From Diphasiastrum complanatum (Eukaryota > Streptophyta > Lycopodiopsida > Lycopodiales > Lycopodiaceae), in contig CM055107.1 of the NCBI GenBank assembly GCA_029204225.1, forward strand, positions 18,900,218 to 18,964,217: a stretch of 64,000 bases of DNA, read 5' to 3'. A program made the translations under genes and the position numbers. Of this stretch, positions 45,609 to 56,354 are shown piece by piece. Within the stretch, counting starts at the first letter, position 1, and every line of letters starts with the position of its first letter. The notes under the pieces are model-generated. The model had not been told where the DNA came from. It made no database searches and saw nothing but the letters and a program-made list of their open reading frames with translations.

Positions 45609-46930
45609 GTATCCACCACCAAAATTGGTGGCGGTCCTATGACACCTCGAAAATATCACTATATTTTGGGCTTTGGTTGGCTTCACAACGGATCTTAATC
45701 AAGTGAAAAGTCTCTTTCTCCATAAATTTCAGCTGGACCACATTGTAATCTTGAGCATGTGGTTAAAAACATTTGATGTGCCCCTGCTATCCACTTTGAA
45801 GTTGTCCAGGTAACAAATTTATTTTCCCGAAATCTACAAATCATCAATGCTCGGTAATACAATTTTTCCAAAGGTAGTTGATCTTTAACATCTTCAGATC
45901 CTAATGCCTTATTTGGATCGAATGCCAAAGGAGGCTGAAAATGATCCCATCGGGTTGGTGTCCTTGCTAGTTAGGTCAAGTCTTATGCATACACGGCCGA
46001 TTGCCTCACGGTTGGATTTAGTGATGTCAAATATTCTTGGGCATCACTTTTCAATGGTCTATGGAAGTCAACCACAATTGTTCAATTGATATTTTGATGA
46101 ATTATCGGCCAATTCTGAGTATGCACCATTATTTGTGCCAAGGGCGTCTCACACTCTGCCCATTTACTCCTTCTTGGCATATGGATGTAATATGAGTCCA
46201 CCCTCATTTGACAAGGGCTTGTCGTGTAACTCCTTATCACCTCGAGGGTTTTCTCAAACACTATCTTCCGCCACTTAGGCTATTCACCAAGTACGGGTAA
46301 CTATCCAACTCCTTGTCTTTGTTGACTTTTGACATTTTGAGCTTCATAATTTAGCCACCACAAGAATATTCATGAGGATCTTGTGCAAGGAATTCATGAA
46401 GCTTTTCTTGAATGGTGACCAGTTGCTTGAAATCTCTTTTTACATAAATTTGCCATGTAGATGGACCAGCTTTAGAAACCTGCTAAACCACCTGCACCTC
46501 TTCATCTTGTCCAAAAGAATTCACATCCACCATGACTTGGCCTTAATCTTGATCGAAGCATTGAGGAGAAAAGGTTGGCATGTCACGAACCAGAATCTAA
46601 GGAGTGGCTTCAAGTGCAGCAGCAGCCGCCTGCTCATAATTTTTAATAATTATTTATGTGGCCATTAACTTGTGTGTTGAATTTTTTCTAAAATCCAGCC
46701 AAGCTGCTTTGTAGCTGTCAACTTTGTTGACCAGATAACTTATTTCCTACTGAGAATCTGGCATTGAGCTATAACAAGCTTGTGGAGAAGGTTGTCCCAT
46801 TTCGTGACTACAACATCCAAGTCTTTTAGTATCCTTTCTTTGTCAGTTGTGCCATGTCCAACTAGGCTTGCAAAATTGGCAATTGTTGCTTTGCTTATCG
46901 CTTTGGCACAAATTCTAATAACTTCGTAAG
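45609..46930 (-). pseudogene. 3' coding region remnant of second gypsy element
   Basis: Minus frame 45928-45695 reads AFDPNKALGSEDVKDQLPLE, LYYRALMICRFRE and VTWTTSKWIAGAH, directly alignable with LAFDPNKPMASEQIKDQLPI and ISWTTSKWIAGAH of the 28.5-30.2 kb region. DNA homology in the same order continues to the coiled-coil part (GCAGCAGCCGCCTGCTCATA near 46620 against GAGCGGCGGCTTTTTCATA near 29557). Many stops and frameshifts. Ends near 46930 against a copia scrap; its pol is absent. It proves that the 3' coding region belongs to the element family. Confidence 0.7.
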
Positions 46931-46949
46931 AAGCTAGATTCTACTAGTT

Positions 46950-47160
46950 CTGAGTCTATCTTTTTTTGTATTCTTCAAATCATAAAGCTTATAGAATCTA
47001 CAATCCGATGACTAAGAAGATTACTTTTAGTAGACATGTTATTTTTCTCAAGGATTTGTTTCTCAATCTCAAGGGGAAGGAGAAAGTTATAGATGTCAAA
47101 TCAATTCTTGATATCACATCAAGATCGAATCTAGACTCTACTAGCATCCAGAAAAGCTGA
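46950..47160 (+). pseudogene. Copia integrase/RT junction fragment
   Basis: YSSNHKAYRIYNPMTKKITF followed by SRHVIF matches the conserved copia segment GYSxxSKAYRLYNPxTKKVxxSRDVxF just after the integrase domain. The rest of the polyprotein is absent on both sides. Confidence 0.75.
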
Positions 47161-47905
47161 TTCTTTGAAGATCAAATCAAAACAGATTTCATCCCAACAG
47201 ATCTATCGACAATGCCATAACCACTTGTTACTTTGTCGAGGAGCTAATCTATCATTTTGAAGCAATTTCTAGCCAGATGCAGATCAGTGGAAGTCAGCAA
47301 TGGACAAGAGTATCAATATCTTATCAAATCCACCTAACAGGTGCCACGTGGAGCTACGGGATTGGACTCGAAATATGTAGTGAGATGTCTAAGCATAATA
47401 ACGCAGATGATCAAGACATATGACTGTGTATAGAATTATATTTATAACTCCAAGAGTTTCAAAGCTACTCATGTAAGTATAGGTAGATGTTGGAATTTCA
47501 TGAATTTTCGTATTCATATGAAGCATTTGAGCTTCAGGGTAGCCTCTTATACCAACTTCATAAGTCTGGTATCTAAATTCGCTTTTGCTAGGCAAGAACA
47601 GTAAATGACAACAAAACGAAAGATAGTGAAACGGAACACTTCACACTTTCATAGTAACGAAAAGTAGGCGTCTCTCTTAACCGAATGTACTTTAATACTA
47701 GCTGAGCACTGGATTACAGACAGAGTATCCAAGTTCTACAATGCCAGAAAAACAAATTATCATAATATGTCCTTTTGCAATTATAACTGCACAGCAGTTA
47801 GTTCTGTTTGAACAACTTAAAAGCGCGAGATCATCCACTGATTTCTAAACACAGTATTATCATCCTAAGTTCCTAGTTAAGGCGACACTCTTTCTGTAAT
47901 AGGTG
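47161..47905. other. Intergenic, 3' flank of the SPH gene
   Basis: No coding motif. Contains the expected 3' untranslated region of the minus-strand gene ending at 47906; no canonical AATAAA is seen in the first 250 bases. Confidence 0.4.
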
Positions 47906-48596
47906 TCACTGCCAGGGTTGGAAGAATTGTTTATCGCCTGATGCGCCTGTCCTAAAGTACATACCGTTCGTCTCCAAGTGGCAATCAAAATTAGAGGAGA
48001 TAGCTTCCTACAGCAGACAGATCAATATAGGGGTTAGCCTTTTCATGTTTCTTCATGAAATAAAAACCATTTTGATTTTATCTATCTGAATTTATTGACT
48101 AAAGCACAAGGGCCTATATTCGTTAGTTCAAAATAGTGATTTAGTCGGATTAAACTTTGACACCTTGGCAATTCGAAGCTAACGTTCTATCATGATTGAA
48201 AATTAGCTATAAGGAACCTTAACAGCATCGCATCCATGAAGTAGAAGGATAAGGTGCGTGGTAGGTCGACGGACTTACAAGTGAAAAAGTCCAGGTTATT
48301 TCATGAAACTGCTGGCCACGCCACTGAAAATCACACCAATATTTGGTCCACGGGAACGCAGAAAAATGCAACTCTAGGCTGTCATTAAGCTTCATCACAT
48401 GCAATCCTAAGTTTTCATGCTTTGATACGCATGACATTATTATGCTGTCTGGAATATTGTTCGTCACGCGGATAGATCCAGTAATGGCAGCGACGGGCGT
48501 GCACCCAGCCACAAGCAAGACCAGTGATATAGCAATCAGTGCGCCAATGAATGTATGCTGCTGGAGCTGCAAATCAACGTAGCGCCTGGAAGCCAT
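47906..48596 (-). CDS. S1/SPH-family secreted protein (plant self-incompatibility protein S1-like), two exons
   Basis: Exon 1 48596-48279 (106 codons), phase-0 intron 48278-48008 (271 bp; GTAAGT donor, CTGCTGTAG acceptor), exon 2 48007-47906 (33 codons and TGA): 139 aa, the usual SPH length. Start MASRRYVDLQLQQ, then a signal-peptide helix (FIGALIAISLVLLVAG, about residues 16-31). The mature domain has ITGSIRVTNNIPDSIIMSC, ENLGLHVMKLNDSLELHF, YWCDFQWRGQQFHEITWTF; exon 2 adds SNFDCHLETNGMYFR and ends FFQPWQ. These are the family blocks V.I.N.L, C.S...DLG.H.L, F.F...W...F.C.F.W, FDC.W...DGLY and a final W. Without the intron the ORF would end in an unrelated 19-residue tail, so the splice is strongly supported. 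Family members are small secreted proteins, best known from Papaver pollen recognition; most have unknown roles. It stands alone among repeats. Confidence 0.88.
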
Positions 48597-48669
48597 CGTG
48601 CACAAACCAAAGAAGAATGATCCGTCAAGTTGAGTCGCCTCCTTTACCTTCACTCCACTCGACTCACTC

Positions 48670-48689
48670 ACTCTCTCTCTCTCTCTCTC
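48670..48689. repeat. Short (CT)n tract in the SPH leader
   Basis: About ten CT units; on the gene strand it is a GAGAGA tract in the 5' untranslated region, a common feature of plant leaders. Confidence 0.7.
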
Positions 48690-48751
48690 CCTCGCTCTCC
48701 ACACACACATGATTGTCCATGAAAAGTTGAAAACCTGAGTATTCAAAAAGA

Positions 48752-48762
48752 AAATATAAAAA
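48752..48762 (-). promoter_or_regulatory. Candidate TATA box of the SPH gene
   Basis: TTTTTTATATTTTC on the minus strand about 160 bases before the start codon, followed by a GA-rich leader. Position is plausible for a plant promoter; not proven. Confidence 0.35.
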
Positions 48763-48799
48763 ACCCACCCACGCGTCCAAAAGACAAGACTAATCAAGC

Positions 48800-49743
48800 A
48801 AGATTTGTAGGAGCTCAATATGGTCCATTTAACATTTCTGTTATTTGTCTTGTGTGGCCCTAATTCAAGCCATGACCTTGCAACTAGCCACATCAAAGAA
48901 TATGCTTGGTGTAGCTCAATCTTGCCAAAAGTTACGCTTACTATGACAAGACTTATAGCCGAGTATATGAGGCACCTTATTATCTATTGGGTTCCTAAGA
49001 CAAGACTTATAGGCGAATATATGATCCACATTATTCCTTATCGGTTAGAAAATGTATTAAATGAGGTATTACATGATACTCATAGTTGATGGTATGAATA
49101 CAATGACAATGGAGGAAGCAAAGGAGAAGCACCTTGTTGTGCACATTATGGAAACAAATTGTGGCATTGCATCAATATGTTGTGAGTGAACTAGCTTTGC
49201 TAATAATAATGATTGATCAAAGTGTCTTTAGAATGTGCATTATAGACAACACCTAGAATAACATGTTGTTTTGAGAGAGAGGATTTTGGTCATTATAGTT
49301 CATAAATGTTGAATGGCATTATTGATGTTCAACCATATGTGTTGATCTTATTGTGAACAAATGAATGACATTTTTTTTTAATTAATTATGCCATGACATG
49401 CAACCATACTTATATTGTTCACAATTTCCATTAGTTCATGAGATGTCATTTATGGTGTTATTGATGGTGATTAGTTGTCACAATTATTCATATGATATTA
49501 TTGGGTCTATTTTCTCAATGAGTTTGTGGAAGAAAATTAGCTTGTTAGATCATCTTGATTGAACATTTATGAATATTTTTAGATATTATAGGCATATTGT
49601 CAATGTTATGAGGATTATGAAGTTCTATCAATGACATAGATCCATGAATGTAATGTATGTATATTTCAATAGGAAGTGCGCATACCATGTTTTTTGTCTT
49701 GTATGAGTGAGATAAGATGTGTTGCATGAGCGCAAAAAGTTAT
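48800..49743. other. No feature recognised
   Basis: AT-rich intergenic DNA upstream of the SPH gene. Confidence 0.4.
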
Positions 49744-49745
49744 TG

Positions 49746-49776
<31 letters not shown>

Positions 49777-49795
49777 TGTGTGTCTCTGTGTGTGT

Positions 49796-49848
<53 letters not shown>
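49744..49848. repeat. (TG)n microsatellite with few interruptions
   Basis: 105 bp of TG broken only by GG and TCTC. Confidence 0.95.
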
Positions 49849-49851
<3 letters not shown>

Positions 49852-50388
49852 AGATGTGCCTATATTAATGCAGAGGGGCTACATTATCTTCATGGGGTTG
49901 ATTTTAGATGTTTATACATTGATGCAAATGATTGTTCTGACTTTATGTGAAAGATTACTGGATAATTAGCTAGATGAAATCTTGAGTAATATCTAGGATT
50001 TGATATCAAAAAAGAGATCTCTTGAATTCAAGATCATTTGTATTGTAATTAAAAGCCTGATTCTACATTATCTATGGTGTGAGATTGTTGATCAGAAGAC
50101 AATCCACATTCAGGGCATCCTACATATCCCTTCGTTGAGTAGCCAACAAGTAAACCAATTGCTAGAACATTATGACTTGTCCATAGAAGGATACCTTTCA
50201 ATGTAGAACTCTTTTGCAATGATGCATCATTAGCAACATCATGAGCCAATACACCATGCAATAGTTGCTCCAATTCATCAACAAGGACCTGAATCATTCA
50301 AAAAACATGTTAAACATAATACTTCAAGCATAATATTTGATTCAATACTCAATGAATCTAGGGTGAGTTCATACAACCGTTAAGTAGA

Positions 50389-50619
50389 CGTAATGGATAC
50401 CTGTGGCATATTATGCCCATTTTCAAATAAATTAAAAAGCAGAAAATGCATGCATTTTTCTCAAAGGCAGATTCTGCTTTTTTTTTTCTGCCTGTCTGTA
50501 CCCGTCCATATAGATTTTGTACAACTGCCATGTGGCACATTTGTGTTGGTCAATGAAAGTCAAATCTGCCTATTATGCTTCGTAATGTGCTTCTGAAAAA
50601 ATTTCAGGTATCCATTACG
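50389..50619. repeat. MITE-like insertion, 15-bp terminal inverted repeats
   Basis: CGTAATGGATACCTG at 50389-50403 and its exact complement at 50605-50619. It lies inside the TNP2 remnant. Target duplication not evident. Confidence 0.6.
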
Positions 50620-50621
50620 CA

Positions 50622-50757
50622 ATGGAAGGAGCCAGGCAAAGGCCATTCTGCCCGGTTCGACTTTCCAAGAAAATTTAGGCTCGGCTCCTCCGGGCCTCAC
50701 CCAAATTTTTTTGGAAATCCTTACCGGGCATAATGGCTTCTGCCTGGCTCCTTCCAT
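50622..50757. repeat. Foldback element, 136 bp
   Basis: ATGGAAGGAGCCAGGCA at the left end pairs with TGCCTGGCTCCTTCCAT at the right; pairing continues inward (GCCATTCTGCCCGGT with ACCGGGCATAATGGC, TTTCCAAGAAAATTT with AAATTTTTTTGGAAA). Almost the whole element is one hairpin. It abuts the preceding MITE. Confidence 0.75.
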
Positions 50758-51219
50758 AATACATTAATATTTTCAACCTTCACTTGCTTGGGTCCAGGAA
50801 TGAGCAAAGAGAGCATTACGAAAAACTTTTTGGTAACGAGCCATGGTGGCAAGTTGTAGTTCACTCTCAATACTGGCCATGTGCTCCAATGACTACTTAA
50901 ATCTCCAAATGGACACACTCCATCAAACACAAATGAACATTTTGTGGCTCTGCAACAAACTCAAACCGTTTGGAGTCAACGTGCTTCCAAGCAAGACAAT
51001 CTATTGGGTGGCGCCATAGACCATCCCCACCTTTTCCTTTTGCATGCCACTTCATATTGGTAGATATCATAGGACACCTAACAACCAAAGTTGAAAAAAA
51101 ATCACAAGCCATATTTATATCTATATTACATGGAAAAGCTTTAAAAACAAAAGGCATGACAACATAATATATAGGTTGACATGTAACATGTCCAATATGT
51201 TAACAACAAATTATTTTAT

Positions 51220-52587
51220 GTCAATTGCATCTACATATCTATAGAATTGTAAAAGGCGTGGTATATGAAAACAACATTGTACGTTTCGTTCAAGAATGTC
51301 ACACACATCCCAGCATCTGCTATCCTTGCTACTGAAATCAAGTCTTGCTGCAATGTGGGTACGAACAGAACATCTTCGAGTCTGCAATCTTTGCCATTCG
51401 TGTTGAGCCACAATGAACCAGTGCCATTCACCTGATGTCTAGATCCATCTCCAAGAACAATGTATCTTGAGATATCAGCTTTCGAAAATCATACATTATC
51501 CGTCTGGATGTAATGAAGTGAGAGGTTGCTCCAAAATCAAGGATCACCTCTTGTGTGTCAGACGCCGAGGCTGCACACATGTCTACACAGAGATAGGAGA
51601 TGGAATTACCATTATTCGATCTTTCTTCACCCATCTTCGAGCTGATCTCTAGCTCTTCAATGTAGGATGAACTATTATTGTTCTCTCATTTTCCTTGTGA
51701 CTGCTTGTTTCTCGGGTTCTGGTAGCAGTCCACAACTGCATGACCCTTCTTGTGGCAGCGGATACACTCTATCTTTGGGTTCAGCCAACACGAATCAATT
51801 GTATGTCCTTTGAGTTTGCATCTCACGCATACTTTTTTTTCGTCGCTTCAGCTTGTTTTTGTTCTTCCATCTACCTTTGGCTGTTCCCTTTGTCTACTAA
51901 TCTCGATCATATTTTTTATTTGACTCTCTCTTCGACTTGAACTGCTTCTTTCGTTTCTCCTTGTTGTTGTAGAGAGCTTGGTCAGAGCCATCCTTGTCAT
52001 CAAGTTGCTCACGAGCTTTGACTTCTTCTCGAATCTCGATCATTGCCTTTCTGAGTGTCATCGTGAGATCTATTGCTAGCAATGTTCGAGTTTTGGAAAG
52101 ATCTTGGTAAAGCTTGTATTAGGTAGATGAGCTGCTTCTCCACTGATACTGCATTCTCTGCTCAAACGTTGTGTAACAAAAGGAACAGATCCTTCATCTT
52201 TCTAATAAAGGAGGTGAGGTCTCTGCCATCCCATCGCAGATTTGTCAGCTCATCTTCAAGAAGCATGATCTGACTGCGTGATTTGTTCTGAAATCTGGTA
52301 AGCAATATATCTCACATATCTCTTGCATTAGAGAGTGGCGTGAGGTCAAGCGTTAGGCTATCTTTGATGGATGATGACAACAGGGCTACTGCCTTGTCAT
52401 TCTTTTCTCTCCACTCTCATAGCTCCTTGCATGTAGTTGTTGGCATTTCTTTTGTGCCATCTACCTAGGGTCATAGCCCTTCTCCCTTCCGAATGAGAGA
52501 GGTCTTCACCTTCCATGATGGGAAGTAAGACCCGAATGAATCGAGGATTGTGCAGATCTTCGATTGTATACTGCTTATTGAAGCCAT
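51220..52587 (-). pseudogene. Copia gag-protease, broken
   Basis: Starts MASISSIQSKICTIL (ATG 52587). Then KNDKAVALLSSSIKDSLTLD, RSQIMLLEDELTNLRWDGRD and SFIRKMKDLFLLL (UBN2-type gag), RKAMIEIREEVKAREQLDDK, a basic stretch KEKRKKQFKSKRES, a knuckle region (CHKKGHAVVDCYQNPRN), and the protease EVILDFGATSHFITSRRIMY where the active-site DSG is DFG, followed by SLWLNTNGKDCRLEDVLFVP and QQDLISVARIADAGM. Stops and frameshifts throughout. Same lineage as the element at 60.9 kb. Everything after the protease is missing. Confidence 0.85.
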
Positions 52588-52716
52588 TGTTGTGAGTTCT
52601 ATTCCTTAGCTATTACTGGTTCCTCATCTTGAATGCTTTGCCTCCTAGATCTGATAGCTTTGTAGCTATATTAGGCTATAATAAGCTCTGACAACCAGAG
52701 CTCTGATAGAGCATGA

Positions 52717-52729
52717 GGCTCTAATACCA
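52717..52729 (-). promoter_or_regulatory. Copia primer-binding site
   Basis: TGGTATTAGAGCC on the minus strand, 130 bases before the gag start of the preceding entry. Confidence 0.65.
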
Positions 52730-52779
52730 CTTAAGAGAGTTTTGGTGGATCAGGGGATGAGCTTCTATCACTTGAATAC

Positions 52780-53330
52780 CACTGATGAACAAAACAAGGA
52801 CAACCTAGATGGAATTCGGGTCGGACTGTTGGTCACTGCCGGCTATATTAGACCTACAATCCTCTAGATTGTAGACAGTGCTGACCTACGTTTTAATTAT
52901 TTCAGCATTCAACAAAATTGAGCTAGAGTGTAGAATAAGTAAAACAACTGAATCGGATACACAAACAATAAGCAGACAATGAAGCATTTGAGATCAAACA
53001 ACTTAGAATGATTTGTGCATAATAGCTACAACATCATCTATTGATCCTCTTTCTTCAAAGCATTGCATGAAAAATCCACACAGCGCATCAGCATGAGAGA
53101 AGATATGCCTCTCACGAACTATGTCTCGCTTACTAGAGGAATTATTGGATCTCTCGGATACTTGATACTTACTCGTATCTTCTTGTTATGACTTTTAGCA
53201 TGTGGCAACATGGTGTCTACATAATTGTCATATATTAAGATTAACATCTAGATAGATAGATTAAGCAATCTAAAACTAATCACAGATTTCAAGAACGGCT
53301 GATTAGGCATGTCCTAACATTCTTTTGGAT
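52780..53330 (-). repeat. Probable LTR of the copia element at 51-53 kb
   Basis: Non-coding, upstream of the primer site on the minus strand. A related fragment lies at 38360-38725. Edges are not defined; no TG/CA pair could be fixed. Confidence 0.5.
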
Positions 53331-53620
53331 GACTTCAGCTAAATCAGATTAAGAGATTGTAGTTTATAGTACTTCTTTGATTATTTCTGTACTTGGAGAG
53401 TGAAGAACCAAAAGTATTCGGTCTTCAGGTATCCCAAACATCGACTATTCGTCATTTGGTCTTCGAGTTGTCCTGACTGTTTTACCTTTATCCATTGTTT
53501 GACCTTCAACCTTTCGGTTGAGCTCCTCCTATCTGCAAATATTTCAGCCAGAAGATCCCCAGTGGGGAAGTGCCCGTAGTGCCCTTACACAAGTGATCAA
53601 GGTAACGTCGTTTCCAATCT
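53331..53620. other. No feature recognised
   Basis: Short TTCGGTC/TTTCGG motifs only. Confidence 0.35.
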
Positions 53621-53676
53621 CGGGGGCCATCCCAATCACCCTATACTCCCAGATAGGGTGATTGGGATGGCCCCCG
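53621..53676. repeat. Perfect 24-bp-stem hairpin
   Basis: Left arm CGGGGGCCATCCCAATCACC plus CTAT, loop ACTCCCAG, right arm the exact complement. Right after it, GGTGGTGTATTC occurs twice (53685, 53706). Confidence 0.9.
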
Positions 53677-56084
53677 GGTGGTGTATTCAATTCCACTTAC
53701 CCTGGTGGTGTATTCTCTTGTTGGTATGATATTCAATCGGTGGTCATTTGTCACAACAAAAATTTTCCAAGTCCTAGGGTCACTGCCCTATGGACTACTG
53801 ATATGGCCACTTCTTTCAATATGATTTGTGAAGTGTGTTATCAAACTTGTGTAGTTCTTGTTTTTCTATTTTCTCCCACTCAATCATTACTTTTTACAGT
53901 ACCCATCATTCCCATAACTATTTTATACAATACTCCCCATTCTCATTATAATGTCCCGAACCAACCTCATTGATTGAATTTTATGCTTTTGGTCAGGACG
54001 CTTTTCATCATTTTTAACGGGGGGGGAGGGGTTTGTCTTTTTGAAACTCACTATATGATCCTCACAATACTGTCAGTTAAAGTTTTAGGTATGGCCTGAA
54101 TTCTCACTTAAGTCACATTATTGTATAGTCGACATAACGATTTTAGTACTGATTCTCAAGCTAGACCCCAAGGACGTCAAATACATTTTCCTCACTGGTT
54201 TTGAATTCATGCATAAAGTGTACTAAGCCCAACATATCAGAAGTTCAATATGATTTTCATTTCGTTTCATCTAAAGTGAATCTTCGTGTTGTTAATGGTG
54301 AGCCTGATATCTGAGTTAAGTACCATTTAAGCCATTAATGTTGACTTTTACACTTTTGTGGTCTTCACTCAGCCTTTCCGTGCTCATGGGTTTGACCCAC
54401 CTTGGGAGTTAGGCAGTTGAGTGTTCACCTCCCAAGGCCCATGTGTTTCAACGGGTAACTTGGGCGGGGTGTTTCTAAATGCGAAACCTTCACTATCAAA
54501 GTTTGTTCTTTCCTAGCCCGGGAGTTGTGTTTCACCCTCGTCCGGCATTAAAGCTGCCTCTGTGTTTCAAGAGGGTCAGTTATTTCTTCATTTTTCAACA
54601 AAAAACAACATTCTTGCTTATAAAGATTTGTTGCTCAAATATGCAATCAACCCATCAGACTTCTATAATTTGAAATATCATTCCCCATACACATGCAATC
54701 TAGTCATTTATCTGCATTACTGAACAAACCTCATTAATGATATAACAAGCCTCATAACACTCACTTTCAATCAAGTATATACTCAGCTTTCCACAAAGAT
54801 TCTTGTCATTTTATTTGTATATGATCAGAAATGATATAACAGACAACAAGCATTCCTTTACAAGATATCGAAGGCAAAATTCCAGCCTAGTTTCAAGCAA
54901 GACTAATCATTGTTCTAATAGTATCATACTTGGTATGATCCAAAACCAGTAGTGGTAACAATAGCAAGATGCTCTACATACGAGAATGACTTGTCATTTA
55001 TTAAGAACAGTGACAACCTACCATTTATTCTACACTACTCCAACAATGATTCCATCGATTCACAAGTTCACAACAATATTCAAGTATCCAGGAAGAGAAA
55101 TACCTTGATGCTCTCTGGAAACAGCCGGCTCTCCTCAAGACTTCTCTATGTCTGTCACTTATGTTGATCTGCTTGCTTCTCCGACTGTCCACTGTCTTTG
55201 AATACTGCTTCTCTGCTCCTCTGAAGTCGACTATTCACACTAGTGCATTCTTACAAAACTATGTGGGCTGGTTGTGCCTCTGATCAGCGTAGACACTTCT
55301 CATTACATTCTGGAGGAGCAATGGATTAGCAAAATGCGTTGAACACTAGTTGCACTTAGCTTCGAAGTTGCTTTCTATGGTTATGTGGCACTCAATTGAT
55401 ACTTGTTGATGATGGCTGGAGGTCTTGGAACGTTCAGAGAATGGCGTTCATGATTACTACTCCTTACTGTCTTTCATAAACTCAAAAATCAGATTTTTGG
55501 AAGGAGAGGGTGCGCTGGACATGCTTCACTATGACTCTTACGAAGTAATACAGTGATCATTATGATATCGGAATCGAATAACTCATGAAAACTAGCTCTC
55601 TGTGGGACAACACATTCTAACTGTTGCTGATTTATATCAATGCTAGCCTCTAATCTATTGTGCATGGGTTAGAATGTTGGCCACTCATTTCTACATAAAA
55701 CACTAACTCTCTGGATGCTGATTTTTGAGCAGAACGTGCCTCCCTGTCAATGATGGAGCAGCCTCTCCTCATGCTGAATTTTTGATAATACTTCTTCAAG
55801 CTCATGTGTGTAGGCAAACATAGTGCTCTTCCACTGACTAATGGCCTCAGATGGGCCACTAGCTCTAATTCGACTCACAATAAGCATTTCGACATCTTAC
55901 ACATATACAGATAAATAGAACACCTTCACAATAGTAACAATGATAGGATCTGGCTGATACACTCTAGTACACACAATCTATCTCTCAACTTGCATGGTAT
56001 CAAACTCAATCTATGGCTAATGCCTATAACCTTATGCTGAATTTCTGACCATACTCACTGGCCATCTTTAGTTACAGTTGGCAC
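53677..56084. other. No gene recognised
   Basis: Examined in six frames; no domain seen. Minor items: a G-run at 54019, and a CCTTGGGAG...CTCCCAAGG inverted repeat near 54400-54440. Confidence 0.4.
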
Positions 56085-56275
56085 TTCACACAGTAATGCT
56101 TCTTGGTTTCCAAGGGGAGGCTCGAACCTGGGACCAAAGAAACTTTGGATGCCAAGCTAACCAGTTGAGCCAACCCCGTTGGGTTTCACACAGTAATGCT
56201 TCTTGGTTTCCAAGGGGAGGCTCGAACCTGAGACCAAAAAAACTTTGGATGTCAAGCTAACCAACCAGTAATGGA
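56085..56275 (-). repeat. tRNA-derived SINE-like unit, tandem duplicated
   Basis: On the minus strand TGGCTCAACTGG (56172-56161) fits the Pol III A box and GGTTCGAGCC (56128-56119) the B box, spaced as in a tRNA. The 100-bp unit from TTCACACAGTAATGC is repeated in tandem at 56185-56275, where the A box is lost. No tRNA fold is complete, so this is a SINE head or tRNA-like relic rather than a tRNA gene. Confidence 0.6.
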
Positions 56276-56354
56276 ACACCTGCAGCTACAAAGACACAAG
56301 GTTATGGGAATAGGCTTCTGCATGTGTAGCTTGTCTCAAATTAAATAATAAAAA

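Larger units (their letters stand above)
50049..51160 (-). pseudogene. Second CACTA TNP2 transposase remnant
   Basis: Minus strand 51157-50930: MKWHAKGKGGDGLWRHPIDC, AWKHVDSKRFEFVAEPQNV, then after a one-base frameshift 50930-50760: FDGVCPFGDLSSHWSTWPVL, NYNLPPWLVTKKFF, SLLIPGPKQ; then 50297-50049: VLVDELEQLLHGVLAHDVA, KGILLWTSHNVLAIGLLVGY, STKGYVGCPECG. This is the TNP2 core (family DGxNPF...STWPVxLxxYNLPPWxC, LLIPGPKxPG, LxExLxxLWxG, STKGxxACPxC). It is a different, more conserved subfamily than the 9.8-kb element. Coding is split between 50757 and 50300 by foldback insertions. No other transposase domain nearby. Confidence 0.85.

Noticed and set aside
47906-48896. 225-codon version of the SPH ORF starting at 48896
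   Set aside because: Residues before the ATG at 48596 run through the GA-rich leader (RARERERERVSE) and the TATA region; family proteins start with the signal peptide.
56100-56180. Functional tRNA gene
   Set aside because: A and B boxes are present but acceptor and anticodon stems do not pair and there is no T-run terminator nearby.
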